Below, piece by piece: positions 39,562 to 46,925 of a stretch of 64,000 nucleotides of DNA (positions within the stretch are counted from its first letter, which is position 1; each line of letters begins with the position of its first letter). Position numbers and translations under genes: made by a program. Under the pieces are notes generated by a model. The model saw nothing but the letters and a program-made list of their open reading frames with translations, did no database searches and was not told the DNA's origin. The DNA is from Idiomarina xiamenensis 10-D-4 (lineage in GTDB: Bacteria; Pseudomonadota; Gammaproteobacteria; Enterobacterales; Alteromonadaceae). The stretch is from the NCBI RefSeq assembly GCF_000299895.1, contig NZ_AMRG01000014.1:28587-92586 (forward strand), read 5' to 3'.

Positions 39562-40026
39562 ATGTTTGAAATTGCCCTATTTGAACCGAAAATGCCAGCC
39601 AATACCGGTAACATTATTCGTTTAGCGGCCAACAATGGCTGTCGTTTACACTTAATCGAACCCTTGGGCTTCGATTTTGAAGAAAAGAAGCTGCGGCGAG
39701 CCGGGCTCGATTATCACGATTTGGCCAAGCTGCAACGCTATCCTAATTATGACGCGTTTGCCAAGGCCATGCATGGGCGTCGTATTTTTGCCTGCACGAC
39801 TAAGGGGCAAGTGGGTTATTGCGACGTGCGCTATGAGGCCGGCGACGTCTTGTTGTTCGGTTCGGAAACCGCCGGTTTGTCCGACGAAGCGATGCAAAGC
39901 GTTGCTGCTGAGCGGCGCATTCGTATACCGATGATGCCCAATAACCGCTCGTTGAACCTCTCAAATTCGGTTGCGATTATCAGCTATGAAGCTTGGCGCC
40001 AATGTCAGTTTAACGGTGCTGGCTGA
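39562..40026 (+). CDS. trmL: tRNA (cytidine/uridine-34 2'-O)-methyltransferase
   Basis: A 154-residue SPOUT methyltransferase that 2'-O-methylates the wobble base of two leucine tRNAs. The sequence opens [26 protein letters not shown] and carries the knot motifs [11 protein letters not shown] and [18 protein letters not shown], diagnostic for TrmL. The length matches the family (about 157). It is a single gene, convergent with the substrate-binding-protein gene with 1 bp between stops. Confidence 0.96.
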   Translation: MFEIALFEPKMPANTGNIIRLAANNGCRLHLIEPLGFDFEEKKLRRAGLDYHDLAKLQRYPNYDAFAKAMHGRRIFACTTKGQVGYCDVRYEAGDVLLFGSETAGLSDEAMQSVAAERRIRIPMMPNNRSLNLSNSVAIISYEAWRQCQFNGAG

Positions 40027-40027
40027 A

Positions 40028-41500
40028 CTACTGCTGGTGATGATGATGGTCGGGCAACAGATGTGTATCGATTAGCGCCGCAGCCGGGAACCATTGTTTG
40101 ATTTGACCGTTTTTAACCGCCTGCCGGAACTGTAGCTCCCACCAGTTACGCAATTGTCGTCCTGCCAAGGTATCAGGAAACGCTAAAAATACCGGTTCGC
40201 GGCCATGTAGTTGATGCGCCGCGTAGGGTGAGTCAATCCAGTCGGGCAAGTTGCGGCGATAATCCAAAACCGCCGCCACGCGGCCCAAATCTAACATAGC
40301 AAAACAGTCCAAACTGGTATTCGCCTCATAAATCGGTATTTGCTTGGGTAAGTACTGCCGAAACGGCAGCCCGGCTTGCTGACAGACTGGCTTACTGGCA
40401 TCGCCGGCTAACACCGCATCGATTTGTTGCTGATCGGCGGCGAACATCAGCAGCGGATCGCTGTAGTCAATTTGTGTTGGCGCTAAAATCGTACCTGGCG
40501 GTGGTTTACTGTGCCAACTACCAACCAAGATATCGGCGCGTTGCTCGCTCAACATTTGCGTAGCTCTGGCCCAGTTACTGGCCGACAACGTGAGGTCGTC
40601 GGTCAACGGCGCAAAGATGGCAGCGATGATGCGCCAATAAATACCCTCACCGTTGACCTCGGTATAGCCGCGTAGAGTGTGGCTGGTCGCATGTATAGCG
40701 GGCACCTGCGTCGGCACATCGGTGAAATTATCGGTGTGGATATCGAATTGTTTGCGTAACTCCCGCAAACGGCCATTGTTCTGCATGGTCAGCAGTTGTC
40801 TGACCAACGGTGCGACCAAGGCCTGATGATGACTATTCAGGTAGTGATAAGCGGGTTGTTCGTACAGCGTGACGGCGATGTAATCTTCACGCTCAGGTAA
40901 GTTGGCCTGCCGATATTGAAAGTTAGTCATGATGGCACCTTCAACACGGCCAGTCAGTAACAGACTCACTACCTGCTCCAACTGATTAGCGGCTACCGTA
41001 GGGTTGGCGTAGCGACGTGCTTCTAGCAAACTATTGATAGATTCCATCCCGCTCGGAAAGGCGATGCTGTGCACGTCTTCTAGTTCGCAAATGCCGCAAC
41101 GACGTCGGTCAGCAACCAACACTAACGAAAATTGATAAAGCGGAAAGGGGACCTGAATTAAGTTTTGATACTCGCCATCTAAGCCGGGTAAGCGCGCTAA
41201 CTCGCCGGCGATACTACCGCGATCGGCCTCTATTAAACTGCGTAAGCGCGGCAGCGTAACGTAGGTTAAATCCACATCTAAAGCGGCATAAGCCTCACTC
41301 AGTAACGCTTTGACATAACCACCCAACTGATCGTTGCCGGGCTCGCGAAAGGTCAACTCGGTTGCTTGCTGCGTTGTCGTTTGCTGCAAGGCGATCTGTG
41401 CGGTGGGTGGCGGTGCCTGCTGGTCGGCCATCGCGAAACCACAGTGACCGCTCACGAACAGCAAGCTGATGTACAACGATATAAGCAGCAGCTTTGTCAT
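40028..41500 (-). CDS. Periplasmic protein with two substrate-binding-like modules
   Basis: A 490-residue secreted protein: signal peptide at residues about 1-26 (ending FAMADQQ), then two tandem regions that each resemble solute-binding protein family 3. Module one (about 40-270) opens with LTFREPGNDQLGGYVKALL; module two (about 275-480) with RGYTEVNGEGIYW. The tail ends with four His residues. There is no transporter next to it. Such orphan proteins may be sensors or binding proteins. It is divergent from the lanthipeptide precursor genes and shares their intergenic region, but a functional link is unproven. Confidence 0.7.
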   Translation of the reverse strand: MTKLLLISLYISLLFVSGHCGFAMADQQAPPPTAQIALQQTTTQQATELTFREPGNDQLGGYVKALLSEAYAALDVDLTYVTLPRLRSLIEADRGSIAGELARLPGLDGEYQNLIQVPFPLYQFSLVLVADRRRCGICELEDVHSIAFPSGMESINSLLEARRYANPTVAANQLEQVVSLLLTGRVEGAIMTNFQYRQANLPEREDYIAVTLYEQPAYHYLNSHHQALVAPLVRQLLTMQNNGRLRELRKQFDIHTDNFTDVPTQVPAIHATSHTLRGYTEVNGEGIYWRIIAAIFAPLTDDLTLSASNWARATQMLSEQRADILVGSWHSKPPPGTILAPTQIDYSDPLLMFAADQQQIDAVLAGDASKPVCQQAGLPFRQYLPKQIPIYEANTSLDCFAMLDLGRVAAVLDYRRNLPDWIDSPYAAHQLHGREPVFLAFPDTLAGRQLRNWWELQFRQAVKNGQIKQWFPAAALIDTHLLPDHHHHQQ

Positions 41501-41674
41501 AGCCCCAATACGAGTTAATAAAAAGTTAGTGGCGAGCGCCAGTATAGCAGAGCGATAAAAGGAAAAGCGACCATTAAGGTATTTGAAGTTGCTTCATAGC
41601 AATAATCTCTAGGTTATATAAGGGCTAAACCGTATTGGCATGTGTCCCGGATAGTGTGCTGTTAGTGAACAATA

Positions 41675-41732
41675 TGTATAGATTCGAACATCAACTGTTC
41701 GATTTCGAACATTTTTTGTTCGTATTTTTATT
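41675..41732. promoter_or_regulatory. Triple tandem TGTTCG-N4-CGAACA activator array
   Basis: A perfect palindrome TGTTCG-atTT-CGAACA lies at 41696-41711. Exactly 21 bp to either side are degenerate copies: 41675-41690 has an intact right half (CGAACA) and 41717-41732 an intact left half (TGTTCG). The 21 bp period places all three on one face of the helix, 55-115 bp upstream of a sigma-54 promoter, as expected for an enhancer. The same motif precedes the hlyD-like gene. The presumed binder is the NtrC-family regulator at 51371-52756. Confidence 0.75.
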
Positions 41733-41787
41733 AACAAGCGCTATGAATTTTATAATATATCGTTGTTATTTAATGATTTAACTTATC

Positions 41788-41803
41788 TGGCATATCGATT
41801 GCT
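41788..41803 (+). promoter_or_regulatory. Sigma-54 promoter of the lanthipeptide precursor genes
   Basis: TGGCATATCGATTGCT preserves the GG-N10-GC core and most of the TGGCAC-N5-TTGCA consensus. Transcription would start near 41814, leaving a 5' leader of about 65 nt before the first precursor ATG. The activator array lies upstream at enhancer distance. Confidence 0.8.
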
Positions 41804-41825
41804 CTGTCTTTAAGCGTGGACCACT

Positions 41826-41841
41826 TGTTCATTTGCGAACG
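41826..41841. promoter_or_regulatory. Fourth TGTTCG-N4-CGAAC-like site, in the transcript leader
   Basis: TGTTCA-tttg-CGAACG matches the activator palindrome at 10 of 12 arm positions. It falls just downstream of the expected start site, so if bound it could limit rather than activate transcription. Function is inferred from similarity and position only. Confidence 0.5.
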
Positions 41842-41879
41842 TCAGCGTCCGCAAACTTAAATCAATAAGGAGCAAAACA

Positions 41880-42035
41880 ATGAACCGTGTATTAAACCTG
41901 CAAACCATGGCATTCGAAACCGACGCATCTGCCGATGTAGCCGCTGGCAGCTCTTGTAGCTGGGCTGCATGTGGTGGTTGTTCAACCGCAAGTGCGGCTT
42001 CTTGTAGCTCGGAAGAGCAATTGAAAGCCATTTAA
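41880..42035 (+). CDS. Class III lanthipeptide precursor peptide 1
   Basis: A 51-residue peptide with a strong AAGGAG Shine-Dalgarno. The leader starts MNRVLNLQTM, whose VLNLQ matches the LxLQ helix recognised by class III LanKC enzymes. The core, from about residue 23, is Gly/Ala/Ser/Cys-rich. It contains two Ser-x2-Ser-x3-Cys units (S24-S27-C31 and S35-S38-C42), the pattern converted to labionin or to dehydroalanine plus lanthionine in SapB-type peptides. Cys26 and Cys34 are extra and could form a disulfide. It ends SSEEQLKAI. It is 85% identical in the core to the next gene and lies just upstream of a LanKC gene. Confidence 0.88.
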   Translation: MNRVLNLQTMAFETDASADVAAGSSCSWAACGGCSTASAASCSSEEQLKAI

Positions 42036-42075
42036 TCCTGTAACACTCAACTCATCCTAATTAAGGAGAAACATC

Positions 42076-42225
42076 ATGAATCGCGTACTTAACTTACAAG
42101 CAATGCAATCAGAAGAACTGCAAAAAGCACCAGGCAATAGCTCTTGTAGCTGGGCCGGCTGTGGTGGCTGTTCAACTGCAAGCGCAGCTAGCTGTAACGC
42201 TGCAATCGAAATCCGCGCAGTGTAA
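42076..42225 (+). CDS. Class III lanthipeptide precursor peptide 2
   Basis: A 49-residue paralogue of the preceding gene, 40 bp downstream, with a TAAGGAG Shine-Dalgarno. The leader MNRVLNLQAM is nearly identical. The core repeats the two Ser-x2-Ser-x3-Cys units (S22-S25-C29 and S33-S36-C40) and the extra Cys24 and Cys32. It differs from peptide 1 by Gly for Ala before the second Cys, Asn after the last Cys, and a different C-terminal tail (NAAIEIRAV). Conservation of every Ser and Cys while the tail drifts supports modification of these residues. Confidence 0.88.
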   Translation: MNRVLNLQAMQSEELQKAPGNSSCSWAGCGGCSTASAASCNAAIEIRAV

Positions 42226-42244
42226 ACACGGTTTTCGAACGTCC

Positions 42245-42286
42245 TGCAAAGCCAACGCCATCGACGTTTATTGCGTTGGCTTTGCA
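42245..42286 (+). repeat. Long hairpin between precursor genes and lanKC
   Basis: A perfect inverted repeat with 14 bp arms (TGCAAAGCCAACGC / GCGTTGGCTTTGCA) and a 14 nt loop, 19 bp after the second precursor stop. There is only a short pyrimidine run behind it (CCCTTCTTT). It could be a leaky terminator or a 3' stabiliser that lets precursor mRNA exceed lanKC mRNA. Confidence 0.8.
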
Positions 42287-42360
42287 ATCCCTTCTTTAGC
42301 AACGTCTTTTCAGAATGTGTACGACCACGGCATTGGAGAGAGTCATTCGAGGATACCAGC

Positions 42361-45057
42361 ATGAGTGAATTGGTGATCAAAGATAAATTCTTACATACCT
42401 TGGCCCATCAGGAGTTTTACGAACCGATTACGTTATATCGGCCAAATAAGTCCGACTTTCACGATGTTGTCGCTCGTTTGTTACCCGATGATGGCCGTGT
42501 TGAACGTTATAGCTATTGGTGGAGCTGCTATTTCACCGATACCCGCCTACCCGCACAGGGTTGGAAAATTCATGTGTCGGCGACCCCAGCGCACGCCAGC
42601 GCCATTTTAGATACGGTAGCCCGGGTGCTGTTACAGCATCGCGTACCCTTTAAGTTTGTCGCCGACCGTATGCTGTTGTCGTTATTTAACGGCAAAAGCT
42701 TCGATCGTGGTTCTTCGGGCAAGTTTATTACGATTTATCCGCAGCATCAGCAGCAATTCGAACAGTTAATCGTCGCTTTACACGAGCAGACGATTGGCTA
42801 TTGGGGACCTTATATCCTGTCGGACAAACGCTTCCGAGACAGTAAAGTGATTTACTACCGCTATGGAGGCATTTTACCGATGAAACGAGCCATCGGTGAT
42901 GGTAGCTCAGAGCACGTGATCAAGGGCACCGATGGCAGCTATATCGTCGACGAGCGTACGCCTTATTTCCATTTGCCAGAGGGCATTGTCGACCCGTTTG
43001 CCGACGAGCCAGCCGAGGAAGACGCCGGTGAGGCGACCCTGAAAGATGGTCGCTATGAAATTCAAGGAGTATTAGCCTTTAGTAATCCCGGCGGTGTTTA
43101 CTTAGCGCGTGACAGCGAGACCGATCAAACCGTGGTGATCAAAGAGGGACGGCCTTACACCAATGTCAGCTATCGCGGTTTGGACGCGGTGCAATTGGTT
43201 AAAAAAGAACATCGTTTGTTGACCTTGTTAGCCGGTCAGGGTGTCTCTCCGGCACCACTCGACTTCTTTTTAGACTGGGAACACGCCTACATTGTGCAAG
43301 AGTATCTCGGTCAGTTTACTAGCTTACGTGGCTATTTAGCGGGTATTCACTTAACCCTGAAAACCAATCCCAGTGCCGCCGACCACGCGCAGTTTTGGAA
43401 AGCTTATCGGGCTATTTTTGTTGCGGTGGCAGACGCCTTTCGCAAAATTCATGAAAAAGGCATCGTATTTGGCGATATCTCACTGAATAACGTGATGGTA
43501 CAAGAGCAAGACGATGGCACGCCGACGGTGCTATTGATTGACTTTGAATCCGCCTATGAAGCGGGCGTCGACTTACCGACGCACATCTTTACTCCAGGCT
43601 ACGCCTCTAAGGATTACGAAAATAACAGCGTGGCTAACTTTGCCGACGATTGCTATGCCATGGGGTCACTGATGTTGGCCGGTTTATTCCCGATGAACCC
43701 GCTACTCAGTCTTGACCGTTCTGCCCATCGTCGCTATTTGACCGAGTTTCGCCAAGACATCGGCTTACCAGCCGCCTTAGAACAGTTAATTCTTAGTTTG
43801 TTAGACGGCGACGCCGAGCAACGGCCGAGTATGGCGGCGGTTCATCAACAGTTACAACAGCCGATCACGCCATTACCGGCGCGTATTCAAACGGCTAATT
43901 TCGATGTACAGCAGTTGCCTGAACTGATTCAGCGTAGCTGGCAGTATGTCGCGGCACATGCCGACCCTAGCCGCGAGGACCGCTTGTATCCCAGTGATCC
44001 CGAAGTGTTTCAATCTAACCCGCTGAGCCTGGCTTATGGTGCTTTGGGTGTGGCCTACGTCGGTCATCAGTTGACCGGTAAGGTCGATCCAGCGGTACGA
44101 CAGTGGATTAATCAGCGACAAATCGATAGTCACAGCAGTTCGGTTGGGTTGTACAACGGTTTAGCCGGTAACGCGTGGTGCGCTTACGAAATCGGCGAAT
44201 TTGAATTGGCCAGCCAAATGCTGGAAAGCGCCCTAGCCCATCCACAAAAAACCGCTTCACCGTATCTGTTCGACGGTATGGCCGGATTGGGTATGACCTG
44301 TTTGAAGTTTCATCAATGGACCCGACAACCGCATTACCTGCAGCAAGCTGAGGCGTTAGCGCAAGAACTGCTAGCACAGGCGCAATCGGATACCGAGGGC
44401 GAGGTTTACTGGCAATTGCGTGACAAGACCTCGGCGTCGTTGGCGCATGGCGTGTCAGGTATCGCGCTGTTCTTGTTGTATACCCATTTAGCAACCGGTA
44501 AAGCGCTGTACCTGACGATCGGCAAGCAAGCCATGAACTGGGTGATCAAGCAGGGTCATTATAACGATGAGGGTGGCTTAACCTGGATGGCGCGCAGTAC
44601 GACGCCGAGTTATACCCCCTATTGGCGCTGGGGCAGTTCAGGCATTGCGAAAGTGTTGCTGCGCTACTGGCAAGTTAGTCAAGATCCGAGCTATTTGGCA
44701 TTATTAGACGACATTCACATCGATTGCCATCGAAAATACACCATTTTCCCCGGCTACTTCTTTGGTATTAGCGGTATTTTGGACTGGTACGTGGATATGC
44801 TTGCGGTACCGGGTTGGCGTGACAAAGCCGACGCCGCTTGTCAGCGTATTATTTCTGGCTTGCTGTTGTTCGCCATCGAGAAAGATGAGGGCATTGCCTT
44901 CCCGGGCGAATCATTAGCACGTATTAGCTGTGACTATGGTACCGGCGGCGCGGGTATTTGCATGATGTTGCAACGCTATCAGCAGCGTTCGGCATCACCG
45001 TTCATGCTGGACGAATTACTACCGGCTTATCAAGCGGCACAGGAGCAATCGGCATGA
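42361..45057 (+). CDS. lanKC: Class III lanthipeptide synthetase (LanKC-like)
   Basis: An 898-residue modification enzyme, predicted to phosphorylate, dehydrate and cyclise the two precursors upstream. Residues about 1-225 form the lyase domain. Residues about 230-500 are a Ser/Thr kinase-like domain with Lys261 (VVIKEGRP), catalytic loop GDISLNN (Asp372, Asn377) and DFE (Asp394). Residues about 595-890 form a LanC-like alpha-toroid with repeated GLAG, GMAG and GVSG motifs. The zinc ligands of LanC and class IV enzymes are missing: WRWGSSG replaces WCYG and FPGYFFG replaces CHG. This places it in class III. The ATG at 42361 has GAGGA upstream. It is coupled to the ABC gene by a 4 bp overlap. 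Confidence 0.92.
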   Translation: MSELVIKDKFLHTLAHQEFYEPITLYRPNKSDFHDVVARLLPDDGRVERYSYWWSCYFTDTRLPAQGWKIHVSATPAHASAILDTVARVLLQHRVPFKFVADRMLLSLFNGKSFDRGSSGKFITIYPQHQQQFEQLIVALHEQTIGYWGPYILSDKRFRDSKVIYYRYGGILPMKRAIGDGSSEHVIKGTDGSYIVDERTPYFHLPEGIVDPFADEPAEEDAGEATLKDGRYEIQGVLAFSNPGGVYLARDSETDQTVVIKEGRPYTNVSYRGLDAVQLVKKEHRLLTLLAGQGVSPAPLDFFLDWEHAYIVQEYLGQFTSLRGYLAGIHLTLKTNPSAADHAQFWKAYRAIFVAVADAFRKIHEKGIVFGDISLNNVMVQEQDDGTPTVLLIDFESAYEAGVDLPTHIFTPGYASKDYENNSVANFADDCYAMGSLMLAGLFPMNPLLSLDRSAHRRYLTEFRQDIGLPAALEQLILSLLDGDAEQRPSMAAVHQQLQQPITPLPARIQTANFDVQQLPELIQRSWQYVAAHADPSREDRLYPSDPEVFQSNPLSLAYGALGVAYVGHQLTGKVDPAVRQWINQRQIDSHSSSVGLYNGLAGNAWCAYEIGEFELASQMLESALAHPQKTASPYLFDGMAGLGMTCLKFHQWTRQPHYLQQAEALAQELLAQAQSDTEGEVYWQLRDKTSASLAHGVSGIALFLLYTHLATGKALYLTIGKQAMNWVIKQGHYNDEGGLTWMARSTTPSYTPYWRWGSSGIAKVLLRYWQVSQDPSYLALLDDIHIDCHRKYTIFPGYFFGISGILDWYVDMLAVPGWRDKADAACQRIISGLLLFAIEKDEGIAFPGESLARISCDYGTGGAGICMMLQRYQQRSASPFMLDELLPAYQAAQEQSA

Positions 45058-46745
45058 TGCGCATGTTAAACCTCGCCGGGCGCCAGCATTTACCGATGCT
45101 GGCGCTATGTCTGACGCTGATCATCGTCACCACCCTGATCCAACTGGTGTTGCCGTTGGGGGTGCAGCAAATGCTGGATAATGTGTTGTCGACCGGTACC
45201 GCGTTAGACTTGCATCATTTGGCATTGTTGCTGTTAGGTTTATTCGCCGCTAAGGCCATCGTCGGCTATTTTGCGCAATTGATGCTAATGGTCACCGGTG
45301 ACCGCATTATCGTCACGGTGCGCGAAAAGCTGTTTAGCCATTATCAATTTTTAAGCCTGGCTCAGCACAAAGACCATTCGGTCGGCGATTGGGTTTCGCG
45401 CTTAAATAACGACATCACCGCCGTACGTAATGTGGTCTCAAATGTTGCCATTGCCTTTATTGTCAGCGTATTACAGCTGATCGGGGCGGCCTTGATCATG
45501 CTCAGCATGAACCCCTCGCTGGCGCTGGTGGTGCTGTTGCTGGGACCGGCGACGACTTTGGTATCGAAGTTGTTTGGTGCGACTTTCTTTCGCTTATCCA
45601 AGCGTATTCAAGAAGCCATGGCCGATTCTAACAGCACCCTGCAAGAGTCACTTAGCGGTATCGAAGCGGTGAAAACCTTCTCCCGCGAACGTCACCAGAT
45701 TGGCCAGTATCGGCAACAGATGAAGCGCTTTCTAGCGCGCGCTATCGAAGCGCGCAAAGCCGACTCGTTGTATAACGCTATCGTCGCGTTTATTACCTCG
45801 GTAACCACCATTGCTATCGTTTGGGCTGGCGGCTTAGCGGTTATCGGCGGTGAGCTGACGGCGGGCATGTTGGTCGCGTTCTTATTGTATGCGCAGTATG
45901 TGACGCAGAGTATTGTCAGCATTGCCGGTCATTACTCGGCGGTTAAACAAGCTGAAGGGGCATCGGATCGGGTGTTTGAAATTCTCGACATGGAAACCGA
46001 AGCGAGTGACGGCGAGAACAGTCAGCAGGCCATTCAACCGCGCAGCATCAGCTTTCACAATGTGGCGTTTAGCTACCCCGACAAAGCCGTATTTGCGGGC
46101 TTAGATTTGCAGGTTAAGCAAGGTGATACGGTTGCTATTGTCGGTCCGAGTGGTTGTGGTAAGTCGACATTCTTACGTTTGTTGCCACGGCTTTATGAGG
46201 CCAGCGCAGGCAGCATTGAAATTAACGGTAAAGCGTTGCGTGATTATTCGTTAAAGCAATTGCGTGACGCTATGTCGGTGGTGTCTCAAGATATTCATTT
46301 ATTTGAAACCTCGGTACTGGAAAACATTCGCTTTGGCCGCTTAGATGCCAGCGACGATGAGGTGATCGATGCGGCTAAACGAGCTAATGCGGACGAGTTC
46401 ATCCGCGATTTACCGCAAGGTTATGCCAGCGAAATCGGCGCTAACGGCTGCTTTTTGAGCGGTGGTCAGCGGCAGCGCATCGCCTTGGCGCGAGCGTTTT
46501 TAAAAGATGCCCCGATCTTGTTATTAGACGAAGCCACCTCGAGTTTGGATGCCGATAACGAACAGCGTATTCAAGCGGCGTTGGCACATATTCAGGGCCG
46601 CTGCACAACCTTTATCATTGCCCACAATCCAGCCACCATTGCGCATGCCAATGTGGTGTTAGATATGCAGCGCTATCGTCAACCGCCGATGCCGGAGTTG
46701 GCTACTGTTAGCGGAGAGCTAGTGGCGCGTCGAGCGTTGGGCTAA
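45054..46745 (+). CDS. ABC exporter, fused transmembrane and ATPase domains
   Basis: A 563-residue half-transporter, probably a homodimer, predicted to export the modified peptide. Six transmembrane helices occupy about residues 15-310, and the nucleotide-binding domain follows: Walker [10 protein letters not shown], signature LSGGQRQRIALARAF, Walker B ILLLDEAT, and the switch His in IAHNPATI. There is no N-terminal C39 peptidase domain, so this protein would not cleave the leader. It overlaps the lanKC stop by 4 bp, a strong sign of shared function. Its 3' end abuts the activator sites of the next operon. Confidence 0.9.
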   Translation: MMRMLNLAGRQHLPMLALCLTLIIVTTLIQLVLPLGVQQMLDNVLSTGTALDLHHLALLLLGLFAAKAIVGYFAQLMLMVTGDRIIVTVREKLFSHYQFLSLAQHKDHSVGDWVSRLNNDITAVRNVVSNVAIAFIVSVLQLIGAALIMLSMNPSLALVVLLLGPATTLVSKLFGATFFRLSKRIQEAMADSNSTLQESLSGIEAVKTFSRERHQIGQYRQQMKRFLARAIEARKADSLYNAIVAFITSVTTIAIVWAGGLAVIGGELTAGMLVAFLLYAQYVTQSIVSIAGHYSAVKQAEGASDRVFEILDMETEASDGENSQQAIQPRSISFHNVAFSYPDKAVFAGLDLQVKQGDTVAIVGPSGCGKSTFLRLLPRLYEASAGSIEINGKALRDYSLKQLRDAMSVVSQDIHLFETSVLENIRFGRLDASDDEVIDAAKRANADEFIRDLPQGYASEIGANGCFLSGGQRQRIALARAFLKDAPILLLDEATSSLDADNEQRIQAALAHIQGRCTTFIIAHNPATIAHANVVLDMQRYRQPPMPELATVSGELVARRALG

Positions 46746-46746
46746 G

Positions 46747-46784
46747 CGTTCGAAAACGAACAGTTTTGTGTTCGATTACGAACA
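46747..46784. promoter_or_regulatory. Double TGTTCG-N4-CGAACA activator sites upstream of the HlyD gene
   Basis: Two copies: CGTTCG-aaaa-CGAACA (46747-46762) and TGTTCG-atta-CGAACA (46769-46784; arms extend to 8 bp). They are 22 bp apart and start 2 bp after the ABC transporter stop. The motif and phasing match the array upstream of the precursor genes, so one regulator should control both units. Confidence 0.78.
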
Positions 46785-46835
46785 CACGCCATGCTTGGTT
46801 TTATGTAGCTCGCTGTTTTTTATGAGATTAATTTT

Positions 46836-46851
46836 TGGAGCGGTTATTGCA
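46836..46851 (+). promoter_or_regulatory. Sigma-54 promoter of the HlyD-MacB-like operon
   Basis: TGGAGCGGTTATTGCA keeps the essential GG and GC spaced by ten bases and an intact TTGCA. It lies about 50 bp after the activator palindromes and 75 bp before the HlyD-like ATG. Confidence 0.75.
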
Positions 46852-46925
46852 TCTAATCGGTATCGGTTGTGATTTCTCGGTAAAGTGATCACGCGAGTAA
46901 CAGCGTTAAGCGCAAGGGAAAAGTT

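Noticed and set aside
41683..41702. TCGAACA-tcaac-TGTTCGA read as a LexA-type (GAAC-N4-GTTC) SOS box
   Set aside because: The spacing is 5-7 rather than 4, gammaproteobacterial LexA uses CTG-N10-CAG, and the pair is simply the junction between two adjacent TGTTCG-N4-CGAACA sites.
41810..42380. Two minus-strand reading frames (73 and 107 residues) across the precursor region
   Set aside because: They are antisense shadows caused by the repetitive core codons. The plus-strand frames have strong ribosome binding sites, paralogous sequence and a matching enzyme downstream.
42361..45057. Class IV (LanL) or class II (LanM) synthetase
   Set aside because: The protein has lyase and kinase domains unlike LanM, and the cyclase lacks the Cys-Cys-His zinc ligands needed for LanL. 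Class III fits best.
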